A stretch of DNA of 64,000 nucleotides from Alteromonas naphthalenivorans (GTDB lineage Bacteria; Pseudomonadota; Gammaproteobacteria; Enterobacterales; Alteromonadaceae), in assembly GCF_000213655.1 (NCBI RefSeq), contig NC_015554.1:2418001-2482000 (forward strand). Direction: 5' to 3'. A program made the translations under genes and the position numbers. Every line of letters starts with the position of its first letter. Position 1 is the first letter of the stretch. Positions 28,118-35,323 of the stretch are shown here, piece by piece. A model generated the notes under the pieces. It made no database searches, was not told the DNA's origin, and saw only the letters and a list, made by a program, of their open reading frames with translations.

Positions 28118-28756
28118 GTGCTGCGTTATAGAATACCTAACACAAAACCAGCCAAAACACCTACCGCTATTGCATTTTCCATCTGCCTAGTTTCATTAGT
28201 GGGTTGTGCAAAACCCGAAACGCAAACAGCTTCACCCTCGCCAGTCAAAGAATCACAAAAAGCCAACTTTTTAAAAACAGGGTTAAGTGAGCGCATTCGC
28301 ATTGAAAGCCAAAAAGTTGATTATTGGTCTTTAGAACAACGACTGGCGAACTACAAAGCGCCTAGCGTGTCGGTAGCTTTCATGCGAAATTGGCAACTGG
28401 CTTGGACCATGGAAAGCGGCGTTAAAGACGTAACTACCGAGCGGGTTGTTGATGAAAAACAGTATTCCAAGCAGGCAGTATTTCAAAACCCGCATTTGCG
28501 ACAGTACTGATGAAATACCGCCAAGATAACCCGATTAATTTAGATACCGACGTAAATAACTTGCTTACCAGCTGGCAATTGCCCGAACACGAATGGACGG
28601 GGCAAGAAGCGGTGTCGTTACGCCGACTATGAAGCCATACCGGGGTACCACAGTGCATGCCTTCCTTGGTTACGCAGCGGGTGAACAGCACCCACGTTGC
28701 GCGCATTGATTGAACTCAAGGTCTTTAGCGGCCCATTACCTCTTGTAAAATGCTAG
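28118..28756 (+). pseudogene. Decayed beta-lactamase-type (serine hydrolase) lipoprotein gene
   Basis: Three reading frames must be joined to rebuild one protein. The first frame has a lipoprotein signal ending LVGC, then RIRIESQKVDYWSLEQRLANY in part (key stretch LEQRLANYKAPSVSVAF) to DEKQ near 28460. A shifted frame then gives VFQAGSISKPAFATVLMKYR, containing the SxxK active-site motif of class C beta-lactamase/esterase family proteins, up to a stop after LRRL near 28630. A third stretch gives VHAFLGYAAGE and then PTLRALIEL to 28756. The remaining two thirds of the family domain are absent. It is non-functional as an enzyme. Confidence 0.8.
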
Positions 28757-29153
28757 CCCACCTCTCACTCATAGCGGCCGGTACATTAATAGTAAGATTA
28801 TGAAAAATAGAAGCACTTCTCCTAATCAGCAGTAGAGCAATTGCTATCTTTTAAAGTGACAGTCTCGCCGCTTTCACTGAGCGTCCATTAATTACGTTAA
28901 CTCAGATACTCTAATACCTTTGTTCATTATTCTGCATTTATCTGCGAGATTCTGCACAGTTGCCCACTACAACCGTTTTATATCCATTTGTTCGTTTATC
29001 CCGGACCGACCATCATTGACGCGCGCAGAAAGCAATTAATTCCTCAATTTTTACACTTAAGCTCAAGCTTTATGTTTGCATTGCCACATTTTTTTTAAAA
29101 TTTACGTAAAACTTAACACACTGTTATGGAATTTAACTGAAAGGAGTAATTCC
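28757..29153. other. 397-bp gap with no recognisable feature
   Basis: The region is AT-rich with stops in all frames. I see no gene, long repeat or terminator. The last 20 bp hold the AAGGAGT ribosome site of the following gene. Confidence 0.5.
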
Positions 29154-29975
29154 ATGACATCTTATGAATCTAATAGTAAGCAAGTTGAAGTACAAGGCCA
29201 ACTCTACGATAGCTTGTCCGCAGCAGCCAGAGCCTTCGGATTAAATAGCGACAAAGTGCTTGAACGCGTTCGCTGCGGATGGAACATTTATGAAGCACTT
29301 GAAATTGTTGAGCGAAAACTGCCAACGATGAACTATCAAAACCGTATCGAACAATTTGCTGCTCAAGAGGGAATAAAAGCGAGTAGCGTGGGAAAACGTC
29401 TATCTTTGAGGCGAAGACGTATTAGAGAGTGGCTTAACCTGCCGGGTCTCTCCCCTACCCGTCATAGCAATGCTTTAATTGTCACAGATTCAGAAGGGCG
29501 CACATTTACCAGCTTAAAAGAAGCTTCTGCCGAAAAAGGCATGCATCGCTCAACATTAAAAAGCGGGAGCTTAAAGCTTGTAAAAGTGAAGAAATATGCT
29601 TTTGAATCGGAAATGGCTATTTCCGCCGAATCCATTTTACTTTTGTGCGCTCATCCAAACTTGGGGTTAAAAGATAACTTATTTTATTCAAATGGCCACT
29701 TCATACTTTTAGATAATCAAGTGCGCCTTCATCTGTTTTTCAGAAATACTGGGGATAATGAATATATTGCATTTGCATCGATTGATGGCGTGACGTTATT
29801 CAGTGTTAAGTGCTCGGCAAATGGATACGGCATATCTACAAGCAGCACATTATTTCGCGATACCGCTCTCCTAAAACCTCACGAAAAATCGGCATTGCAT
29901 TATTTAATTCGTGGTTGTGTGAAGCAGAATAGTGAAATGTTCTTAAGTGACTTTGTTAAATACAAAATGCCATAA
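29154..29975 (+). CDS. Probable DNA-binding protein with NUMOD/IENR1-like helix-turn-helix repeats
   Basis: This 273-residue protein starts at ATG 29154 behind AAAGGAGT. Two segments, VQGQLYDSLSAAARAFGLN (about 10-45, ending GWNIYEAL) and TDSEGRTFTSLKEASAEKG (about 110-150), resemble the small helix-turn-helix modules found in HNH homing endonucleases and phage proteins. A basic middle (KRLSLRRRRIREW) supports nucleic-acid binding. No nuclease motif is visible in the C-terminal half. It may regulate or direct element I. It lies just before the GGTCAC palindrome and attachment copy 2. Confidence 0.65.
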   Translation: MTSYESNSKQVEVQGQLYDSLSAAARAFGLNSDKVLERVRCGWNIYEALEIVERKLPTMNYQNRIEQFAAQEGIKASSVGKRLSLRRRRIREWLNLPGLSPTRHSNALIVTDSEGRTFTSLKEASAEKGMHRSTLKSGSLKLVKVKKYAFESEMAISAESILLLCAHPNLGLKDNLFYSNGHFILLDNQVRLHLFFRNTGDNEYIAFASIDGVTLFSVKCSANGYGISTSSTLFRDTALLKPHEKSALHYLIRGCVKQNSEMFLSDFVKYKMP

Positions 29976-30029
29976 GAGAAAAACGCCATGGTTTTTAACG
30001 GCAAATAACAAAGGAGTGAAATCTAGATT

Positions 30030-30068
30030 TGGTCACGAGTGGTCACGAATTGTGACCACTCGTGACCA
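30030..30068. repeat. Perfect 17-bp inverted repeat built from four GGTCAC units
   Basis: GGTCACGAGTGGTCAC (30031-30046) and its exact reverse complement (30052-30067) flank GAATT, with one extra T-A pair outside. Within each arm GGTCACGA is repeated at a 10-bp step, so four GGTCAC hexamers are present. No T-run follows, so it is not a simple terminator. It lies 158 bp before attachment copy 2 and may bind a recombination or replication protein. The rest of 29976-30461 contains only copy 2 and the integrase leader. Confidence 0.85.
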
Positions 30069-30224
30069 TTCTGACAGTATTTATCTGTTTTTAAAGGAAA
30101 AAACGAAAATAAACACAAATCCTGAAAAAACTGCGTAAAACCGATTAGTTCAATACTGTCAATGAGTTAGGAATCTTAAATATTTTTAAAATGACGCTAG
30201 AAAAAATTCTTAGGGGAAAAATAG

Positions 30225-30274
30225 ATGGTGCGACTACCCTGATTCGAACAGGGGACCTCTACCATGTCAAGGTA
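30225..30274. repeat. Attachment-site repeat, copy 2
   Basis: This 50-bp stretch is identical to 39940-39989 at the tRNA-Val gene (copy 3). Its central 46 bp are also identical to copy 1. It separates element I from element II and lies about 190 bp before the integrase start. Confidence 0.93.
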
Positions 30275-30424
30275 AAAACCAAAGTTAATGCAAGACCACG
30301 CCAAACCACAACAAATCGCAATAATAACCCTATAATTCAGAACTTTACACCAAAAATTAGCGTGAACAATAGACCATCAATGTGTTCTGGAGGGGGTTGA
30401 TTGTGGTTTTAGAGTGATACATAA

Positions 30425-30444
30425 TGGCCCCACTTTGGCCCCAT
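30425..30444. repeat. Candidate integrase arm-type site, left end of element II
   Basis: TGGCCCCACTTTGGCCCCAT contains TGGCCC twice with an 11-bp period. A 16/20 identical sequence with the same period lies near the right end (39866-39885). Placement just inside both attachment repeats fits arm-binding sites of a tyrosine recombinase. It also argues that integrase translation begins after it, at 30462. Confidence 0.5.
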
Positions 30445-30461
30445 TCATCAGGTATAGCCTC

Positions 30462-31832
30462 ATGGCGAATAGTTCTGACACCTCAATTACTAAAACAGAA
30501 GCAAGCAAGTTTTTAAAAACTTCTACCCCTGGCAAACAGCTTTCATGCCAAAAGATAAAGGGTTTTTATTTACTTAAGACACAGAAAAATGCTACCTGGC
30601 AATTTAGGTATACTGACTTTGCTGGTAAAAGAAGAAAGATAAATCTTGGAAAGTTTATAGATGGGTCCAAAGATAGAATTGACGCTGTCGACGAAGTAAT
30701 TGAACTGAAGTCGAAGTTAAATCGTGGGGATGATCCGTCTGAAGAAATTAAAAATAAAAAGAAGCAATTCATTTTAAGCAATCAAGACAAAGGCTCTATA
30801 ACGGGTAAAGACTATTTAAATGGTGCTTACTCACTTCACCAAAGCCGAAAAAAAAACAGCGGCAAACATACTATCCAGATGATAGAGAGAGCTTTCTCGG
30901 AGCTACTCGACAAACCGTTGGAGGAAATTACTAAAAATCAAATTCACGAATGGCAAGCCAAGTACGCTTTAGGGAGTAAGAATAAAACGACCGGTGAACT
31001 GACCCCCCGCTCTTACCAAACTATAAGCAGGGTGTATGGAGCTTTCAAAACAATGATTCGGCACGCTTACACTAACGGCGCCATTAGTAAGTTTCCGCTC
31101 GCAGAAGTTTCGTTATTAGATATGTCAGACGCAGAGAAAATAAAGTTACACGACAAAGAGCATTTAAGCCGAAGAATGCTTAACACTAAAGAAATAGCAT
31201 CTTTGAATCGAGGCCTAGCGCTTTACAAAGAAGAATTAATACAAGGTCGAGAAAATAGCCGAAGACATGGCAAACCCCACCTAATGTCGCTTGCACGTTT
31301 AAGTTTCCCAAACTGGTTTTTTCCGTTTTTTAGACTTGCAGCATATACAGGTATGCGCCCTGGCGATTTATATAATTTACATTGGCACCAGATAAACTTG
31401 GATTTCAAAAGGCTGGTAAAGATACCAAACAAAACAAGACACCATAAGAACCCCGCGAAAATTGATCTCCCTTTAAATGATTATATAGTCAATGTAATGC
31501 GACTATGGAAAGTACAGTTAGGAGATCCCCAAGAAAACAGCTTAGTTTTCCCCTCCCCTAAAACGGGAAATGAACTTTCGAAAGACGCCCATAAGAAGCA
31601 TTGGAGAAACGTTCTAAAGCACGCTGAATTTGCGGAACAGTTGGACTTTTACTCACTGCGACACCATTACATAAGCAAACTGGTTGCTTCGGGCACTCCC
31701 CTTTTCTCTGTCGCACGATTAGCTGGGCATAAGTCGGTAAAAATGATTGAGGAGCATTACGGCCACTTATCGCCGCATCATGCTGCTGAAGCGCTGGCAA
31801 AAATATCAGATGATTTTGGCATGGGGGTATAA
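30462..31832 (+). CDS. int: Tyrosine recombinase/integrase of element II
   Basis: This 456-residue site-specific recombinase is expected to insert the element at the tRNA-Val 3' end. An N-terminal DUF4102-like arm-binding region is replaced here by WQFRYTDFAGKRRKINLGKF. A SAM-like core-binding domain (about 125-250) follows. The catalytic domain has Arg in AYTGMRPGDLY (near 297), the HxxR-like YSLRHHYISK (near 400), AGHKSVKMIEEHYGH with the His, and nucleophile Tyr near 432. ATG 30462 is chosen. A GTG at 30414 would read through the presumed arm-type repeat and lacks a ribosome site. A gene starting 4 bp after the stop is coupled. Confidence 0.92.
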   Translation: MANSSDTSITKTEASKFLKTSTPGKQLSCQKIKGFYLLKTQKNATWQFRYTDFAGKRRKINLGKFIDGSKDRIDAVDEVIELKSKLNRGDDPSEEIKNKKKQFILSNQDKGSITGKDYLNGAYSLHQSRKKNSGKHTIQMIERAFSELLDKPLEEITKNQIHEWQAKYALGSKNKTTGELTPRSYQTISRVYGAFKTMIRHAYTNGAISKFPLAEVSLLDMSDAEKIKLHDKEHLSRRMLNTKEIASLNRGLALYKEELIQGRENSRRHGKPHLMSLARLSFPNWFFPFFRLAAYTGMRPGDLYNLHWHQINLDFKRLVKIPNKTRHHKNPAKIDLPLNDYIVNVMRLWKVQLGDPQENSLVFPSPKTGNELSKDAHKKHWRNVLKHAEFAEQLDFYSLRHHYISKLVASGTPLFSVARLAGHKSVKMIEEHYGHLSPHHAAEALAKISDDFGMGV

Positions 31833-31835
31833 GCG

Positions 31836-32561
31836 GTGAACCATAAATTAAGAGAGATGTTAAAAAATGGGATTGTTCACCCAAAGGTCGATGAGTTCCT
31901 GACATTTGCTATTTCTGATGCGCTTATCTTGTTTCACAACCATTCAGAAACGAGCTCGTTCACTGAATTGAGTTCAGAATTGGAGGCTCTAAATAATCAA
32001 CTTTCTAAGACAGCCACAGTTTTAAATAATTTATCTCATGGCGCTTTTAATTGGGGTACACCAGACTTGTACTCAAGAATATGTAGCCTTTACTCGGAGA
32101 GTTTAGGTGACAGGTTTGGGGATAAGGACACAAGAAAAGCGTGCGATGATTTTTTTATTCATTTACAAGTCCACGGCCCGAAGCTTCTTAGTTTTGTTTT
32201 AGATAGCTGTAAAACTGTTATTGAAAGCAATATAAAAAACGGAGATATAGCAAGCCTTAAAGGCGTAAATATTGAAACCAAGAGGACACGTCAACTAATA
32301 GCTAGAATTGCAGGCATTTATAACATTCTGGGTGGAAAGGATTCATACTCAGAGACTTCTAATTTTGTTTCGATAATCGCGGTATTATTCACTGATTTAG
32401 GTATTGATAAGGACCCTAGCGCCACTATCAAAAGAGCAAAAGAACAGGACTACTATGAAAGAATAAAAAACTACATATCAGGCCACCCGTCTTATGATTT
32501 GTATAAATACTATTTCAATAATCACCCTGACTTTAAGAACAAACTTTCTGAAAATAAATAA
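31836..32561 (+). CDS. Uncharacterised protein downstream of integrase
   Basis: This 241-residue, mostly helical soluble protein starts at GTG 31836, 4 bp after the integrase stop, so it is probably translationally coupled. I recognise no domain. An N-terminal coiled-coil-like stretch (about 45-70) and a C-terminal Tyr/Lys-rich tail are seen. No signal peptide or membrane segment is present. By position it may assist integration or confer superinfection exclusion, but nothing in the sequence decides this. Confidence 0.7.
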   Translation: MNHKLREMLKNGIVHPKVDEFLTFAISDALILFHNHSETSSFTELSSELEALNNQLSKTATVLNNLSHGAFNWGTPDLYSRICSLYSESLGDRFGDKDTRKACDDFFIHLQVHGPKLLSFVLDSCKTVIESNIKNGDIASLKGVNIETKRTRQLIARIAGIYNILGGKDSYSETSNFVSIIAVLFTDLGIDKDPSATIKRAKEQDYYERIKNYISGHPSYDLYKYYFNNHPDFKNKLSENK

Positions 32562-32640
32562 AATTTGCCCCTCTTATAAGTTCGCTCACTAGTTAAGAAT
32601 TTCTCCTGTCATCACAATATAACCACAAAGGGGTAGCACA

Positions 32641-32865
32641 ATGACAGTGACAAACCACAATGAACAGATTAAACCAATCTTAAAAAGCAAAGAGTTTGCA
32701 AACTTGATTGGTATCCACGAAGACAACCTCCGCAAATCTAGAAGCACCGGCTATCTGCTAGGCCGTAAAGCACCAGCACACGTGAAATTAGGCAGAATGA
32801 TTAGGTACAAGCGCGAAGACATTATTGCTTGGATAGATGAAGCACGTGTTGAGGTGGCCGCATGA
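32641..32865 (+). CDS. AlpA-like/excisionase-type helix-turn-helix protein
   Basis: This 74-residue protein has the MerR/AlpA-type winged helix layout: ILKSKEFANLIGIHEDNLRKSR as first helices (key KSKEFANLIGI) and VKLGRMIRYKREDIIAWIDE as wing and last helix. AlpA-like proteins control integrase expression or act as recombination directionality factors in satellites and prophages. The stop overlaps the next small gene in an ATGA. GGGG lies 9 bases before the start (AAAGGGGTAGCACA). Confidence 0.85.
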   Translation: MTVTNHNEQIKPILKSKEFANLIGIHEDNLRKSRSTGYLLGRKAPAHVKLGRMIRYKREDIIAWIDEARVEVAA

Positions 32866-32951
32866 TAGACACGTTCCCAATGCTAGAACCTGAAGCTTTA
32901 ATGCTCGATCACCCCCATTCGAAAATTTGCCCTGTGAGGAAGCAGTTATGA
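32862..32951 (+). CDS. 29-residue peptide gene coupled at both ends
   Basis: The frame ATG 32862 to TGA 32951 encodes MIDTFPMLEPEAL and 16 more residues. Its start overlaps the AlpA-like stop (ATGA) and its stop overlaps the next start (ATGA at 32948). Double stop-start overlap is the main reason to believe it is translated. The GTGAGGA stretch inside serves as ribosome site for the next gene. The product could be regulatory or simply a coupling device. No family is recognised. Confidence 0.5.
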   Translation: MIDTFPMLEPEALMLDHPHSKICPVRKQL

Positions 32952-33355
32952 ACAAGCAAAAAAAAGCTGCCCCGACAGGCAGCGAATTTACACCGTTAAC
33001 CAAGACTAATATCGCGGAAAACAAGAGACCTTACAAGGTTGAATTAGCACTTAACTCAATTCTTCACAACGGGCCACGAGGAATCACGCAACCCGAAGCA
33101 TTTTCTAGTTATCGAGAGTCTTGCCTGCATACAACAATAAGTTCCTTGAGACATGATAAAAATATCGACTTTATATCACTGCCAGACCTCGAAACAGTCG
33201 CTCACTTTCACCAAAAACCCTTTAACAGATATTGGCTAGCAACGGACAGCGACAGAGTGAAGGCACTACGACTTTTAAATTTTTACCGTTCTAATCGGGG
33301 ACTTGAAAAAGTTAAATACGAAGCCTGGCATAGTACATCAGATAAAGCAGCGTAA
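32948..33355 (+). CDS. Uncharacterised small protein, probable winged-helix
   Basis: This 135-residue basic protein starts at ATG 32948, overlapping the previous small gene and preceded by GTGAGGA. The centre (about 32-75), with ALNSILHNGPRGITQPEA and TTISSLRHD, resembles the helix-turn-helix domain used by phage proteins that control replication or late genes. The C-terminus (YRSNRGLEKVKYEAWH) is basic. It precedes the three-palindrome region that leads to the replication-type gene. Function is inferred only as DNA binding. Confidence 0.65.
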   Translation: MNKQKKAAPTGSEFTPLTKTNIAENKRPYKVELALNSILHNGPRGITQPEAFSSYRESCLHTTISSLRHDKNIDFISLPDLETVAHFHQKPFNRYWLATDSDRVKALRLLNFYRSNRGLEKVKYEAWHSTSDKAA

Positions 33356-33363
33356 CCGTTCTG

Positions 33364-33427
33364 ATTACCCTTAATCGGGTAATTATTTACCCGTATTAAG
33401 GTAAGTAATTACCCCTAATTGGGTAGT
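33364..33427. promoter_or_regulatory. Three operator-like palindromes at exact 22-bp spacing
   Basis: Three inverted repeats of the form TTACCC-N6/7-GGGTAA have centres at 33373.5, 33395.5 and 33417.5, exactly 22 bp (two helical turns) apart. The outer two are ATTACCC-ttaatc-GGGTAAT and ATTACCC-ctaatt-GGGTAGT. They end 17 bp before the start of the winged-helix gene at 33445. They probably form a cooperative operator for it, perhaps bound by its own product. Confidence 0.8.
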
Positions 33428-33444
33428 GCTACCAAGGGGGAGAT

Positions 33445-33870
33445 ATGGCAGATAAAAAAATCAGGCGGAATAAAGGGCGGTTCGCTGGTGTGCCCGTACA
33501 CGTCATGGATAGTAGCGATTATTTATCACTGAGTTTTAGCTCTAGGGCCTTACTGCTTGAATTTGCAAAGCAATATACCGGTAAAAATAATGGGAAGCTT
33601 TGTGCAACGTATTCACAGTTAAAACCTAGAGGCTGGCGTTCAGAAGACACGCTACGGAAATGCCTAAAGGAATTATTAGCCGCAAAACTTATCGTGTTGA
33701 CCAAGCGTGGAATGTATGGAAGCGGAAAGCGAGAGCCTAATTATTATGGTTTAACCTGGCAGCCTATAGATAAAGTAGAAGGTTTCGAAATGGATCTACT
33801 ACCAACTACTACACCTCTGAGAAAATTTAGCATTGAAGCGAGAAGCTTAAATTTAGATAAAGCAGCCTAG
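33445..33870 (+). CDS. Winged-helix replication-initiation or regulatory protein
   Basis: This 141-residue protein starts MADKKIRRNKGRF, then has a winged-helix core (about 20-95) with LSFSSRALLLEFAKQY and a second helix pair around GWRSEDTLRKCLKELLAAKLI. This arrangement is common in phage and plasmid replication proteins and in replication-linked regulators. It stands between the 22-bp-spaced palindromes and an iteron array that begins 11 bp after its stop, which is the classic setting of a Rep gene beside its origin. No helicase or primase was seen. AAGGGGGAG precedes the start. Confidence 0.7.
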   Translation: MADKKIRRNKGRFAGVPVHVMDSSDYLSLSFSSRALLLEFAKQYTGKNNGKLCATYSQLKPRGWRSEDTLRKCLKELLAAKLIVLTKRGMYGSGKREPNYYGLTWQPIDKVEGFEMDLLPTTTPLRKFSIEARSLNLDKAA

Positions 33871-33880
33871 CAGAAATGAC

Positions 33881-34034
33881 ACACCAGTTTTTAGGGGGTG
33901 AAATGCGTTTACAACACCAGTTTTTAGGGGATGAAGCAATATACAACACCAATTTTTAGGGGGTGAGAGAAGCAACAATAGCTTTTTATTAAGGGTTTTG
34001 CTGTAAGTGTACACTAACCACCATCCCCTAAAAA
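33881..34034. repeat. Iteron array, candidate origin of replication of element II
   Basis: Three direct copies of a 21-bp iteron, ACACCAGTTTTTAGGGGGTGA or close variants, start at 33881, 33914 and 33946 (33 and 32 bp apart, three helical turns). A fourth core, CATCCCCTAAAAA at 34022-34034, is inverted. The shared core is TTTTTAGGGGRTG. An AT-rich stretch (34036-34065) follows. Together with the winged-helix gene just upstream this resembles an iteron-type origin. The rest of 33871-34192 has no gene. Confidence 0.75.
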
Positions 34035-34192
34035 TCGAAGTCCTTTATATATAGCCATACATACGATTTTTTGGATGGTTTCTTAGAGTGAAAATATAAA
34101 GAAAAAGTAGGGAAATATGGGGGAAATACCGCGAGGCGAAAAAAACTAGTCGAATACAACTGGTTTCAAGTTGAATACGACTAGTTTGAAAC

Positions 34193-34357
34193 TTAGTTAT
34201 TTAGTTTCTGCTGACAGGCATCTTTAACCCACTCGGAAAAGGCTTCACCAGTTTTAGATCTATCAGCTTCGATTTTGATTAATAGTTCATCTTCGAACCT
34301 AATTTGCTTTCTTGTCGAACCGGATCGCTCAAAACTTTTTTTATCTTTTTCTTGCAT
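34193..34357 (-). CDS. Small ribbon-helix-helix repressor (YlcI/YnfO-like)
   Basis: This 54-residue protein reads MQEKDKKSFERSGSTRKQIR and continues FEDELLIKIEADR through FSEWVKDACQQKL, matching the pattern of YlcI/YnfO-type (DUF3950) ribbon-helix-helix proteins of prophages. The beta strand STRKQIRF would contact DNA. It is divergent from the gene at 34440, and two TGGTACGTACCA palindromes lie at and before its start, so autorepression is likely. Confidence 0.8.
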   Translation of the reverse strand: MQEKDKKSFERSGSTRKQIRFEDELLIKIEADRSKTGEAFSEWVKDACQQKLNN

Positions 34358-34397
34358 TGGTACGTACCACCTGTTAATTTTGTTTGGTACGTACCAA
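34357..34397. promoter_or_regulatory. Twin operators TGGTACGTACCA between divergent genes
   Basis: The perfect palindrome TGGTACGTACCA occurs at 34358-34369, touching the RHH start codon, and at 34385-34396. The centres are 27 bp apart. Both lie in the 82-bp divergent region of the RHH gene and the gene at 34440. They are the likely binding sites of the RHH protein. Confidence 0.8.
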
Positions 34398-34439
34398 TAT
34401 ACATCAGTAATTCAAAATGAACAAACGGAGTAATTCTCT

Positions 34440-34655
34440 ATGGCTACATCTTCAACGTCTATGAGCGGCGAAAAAGTAAAACCTGATAGTTATATCTTTT
34501 TTTCAGTAATCGAAAATAAGGCCCCTTACAAGATTGTTGAAACAGATATTGAAACGGTTGAAAGGGCGAGAGCAATTCTCGCTAAGTGTTCTCAAAGCGA
34601 TCGCACTTCTAAATGTTTTGCGATACGAAAAGAAACCATTTTAACTAACCTTTAG
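34440..34655 (+). CDS. Uncharacterised 71-residue protein
   Basis: This is a small soluble protein under the twin-operator promoter, with AACGGAGTAATTC as ribosome site. The middle, KAPYKIVETDIETVERARAILAKCSQ, looks like one strand and one helix. I recognise no family. It is the first of three short genes with similar leaders that end at the terminator at 35214. Satellites often carry helper-interference proteins in such positions, but there is no direct evidence here. Confidence 0.65.
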   Translation: MATSSTSMSGEKVKPDSYIFFSVIENKAPYKIVETDIETVERARAILAKCSQSDRTSKCFAIRKETILTNL

Positions 34656-34672
34656 GAACGGAGTAATTCACC

Positions 34673-34939
34673 ATGACCACTTCAATGATAGATAAAGCGA
34701 TTGAGCTTGATGATAGAAAATCAATAGCGATGGAAAAAGCAGTATCAGTTTTACGATTGGTCCAAGAGGCCTTGAACGATGGTACAAATATGAAAGCCGA
34801 AATCATTACTACTGCGATTGCGACCGCGACAGACCTAATTGACGAAGCAAAAACAGCTGATGCAGCGTTTTTGTCGGAACAAATTGAATCAGGGCTGCAT
34901 ATACGCTTTTCTCAAGAAGAGGCACCGAAACATGTCTAG
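34673..34939 (+). CDS. Uncharacterised 88-residue helical protein
   Basis: This small, probably all-helical protein has an acidic C-terminus. Its leader ACGGAGTAATTC nearly repeats that of the preceding gene 17 bp upstream. It overlaps the next gene by 8 bp, so the three genes 34440-35180 form one unit. No domain is recognised. Confidence 0.65.
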   Translation: MTTSMIDKAIELDDRKSIAMEKAVSVLRLVQEALNDGTNMKAEIITTAIATATDLIDEAKTADAAFLSEQIESGLHIRFSQEEAPKHV

Positions 34940-35180
34940 TACTAATAATGAAAGCCCGGGCACTATCATCAACAACCAACCTGACCAGCTATTAACGTCT
35001 GTAAGTGAAGTTACAGCTATAACTAACCAGTCTTTTAAATCTATTCATGAGCTGGCCCATACGATACAGGGATACATATTGGATAACGTTCATGAGTTGG
35101 AACCACAACACGACAGTGTTTTACATGCCTTGTTAGAACAAGTAAAAGTTGAATGTACGGAAGGTGCCACTAGATTGTAA
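34932..35180 (+). CDS. Uncharacterised 82-residue protein
   Basis: The start at ATG 34932 (MSSTNNESPG) overlaps the preceding stop. A longer in-frame reading from 34839 would run mostly through the previous gene. The helical middle (SVSEVTAITNQSFKSIHELA) resembles DUF3077-type phage small proteins only loosely. It is the last gene before a strong terminator. Confidence 0.6.
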   Translation: MSSTNNESPGTIINNQPDQLLTSVSEVTAITNQSFKSIHELAHTIQGYILDNVHELEPQHDSVLHALLEQVKVECTEGATRL

Positions 35181-35213
35181 ATTCGTTTTGACCATGTATT
35201 TCTCCATAGAATG

Positions 35214-35241
35214 AAAAACCGACTTATTAGTCGGTTTTTTT
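35214..35241 (+). terminator. Rho-independent terminator
   Basis: AAAACCGACT (35215-35224) pairs with AGTCGGTTTT (35229-35238) around TATT and is followed by a T-run to 35241. It separates the short early-type genes from the protease-capsid genes. Confidence 0.93.
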
Positions 35242-35323
35242 ATAAGTGTCACAATGCAGCCTATAACGCTAAAAATCCCTTCAACTTAAAATAGTGAATA
35301 TATTAATTGCATTCACTAGCCCA

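Larger units (their letters stand above)
22400..30271. mobile_element. Element I: integrase-less island between tRNA-Val repeats 1 and 2
   Basis: The element is bounded by two 46-bp copies of the tRNA-Val 3' part (22400-22445 and 30226-30271). It carries a three-gene operon of unknown function, two minus-strand membrane proteins, a decayed lipoprotein gene and a DNA-binding protein, but no recognisable integrase. Such att-flanked elements without recombinase are known as CIMEs (cis-mobilisable elements). It could be excised by the integrase of element II, since the core sites are shared. Base composition appears more AT-rich than the flanks. Confidence 0.75.

Noticed and set aside
29947-30138. 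63-codon frame across the GGTCAC inverted repeat
   Set aside because: It overlaps the end of the HTH-repeat gene and is shaped by the palindrome. No ribosome site or conserved features.
30191-30400. 69-codon frame through attachment copy 2
   Set aside because: It translates the tRNA fragment and so cannot be an ancestral gene.
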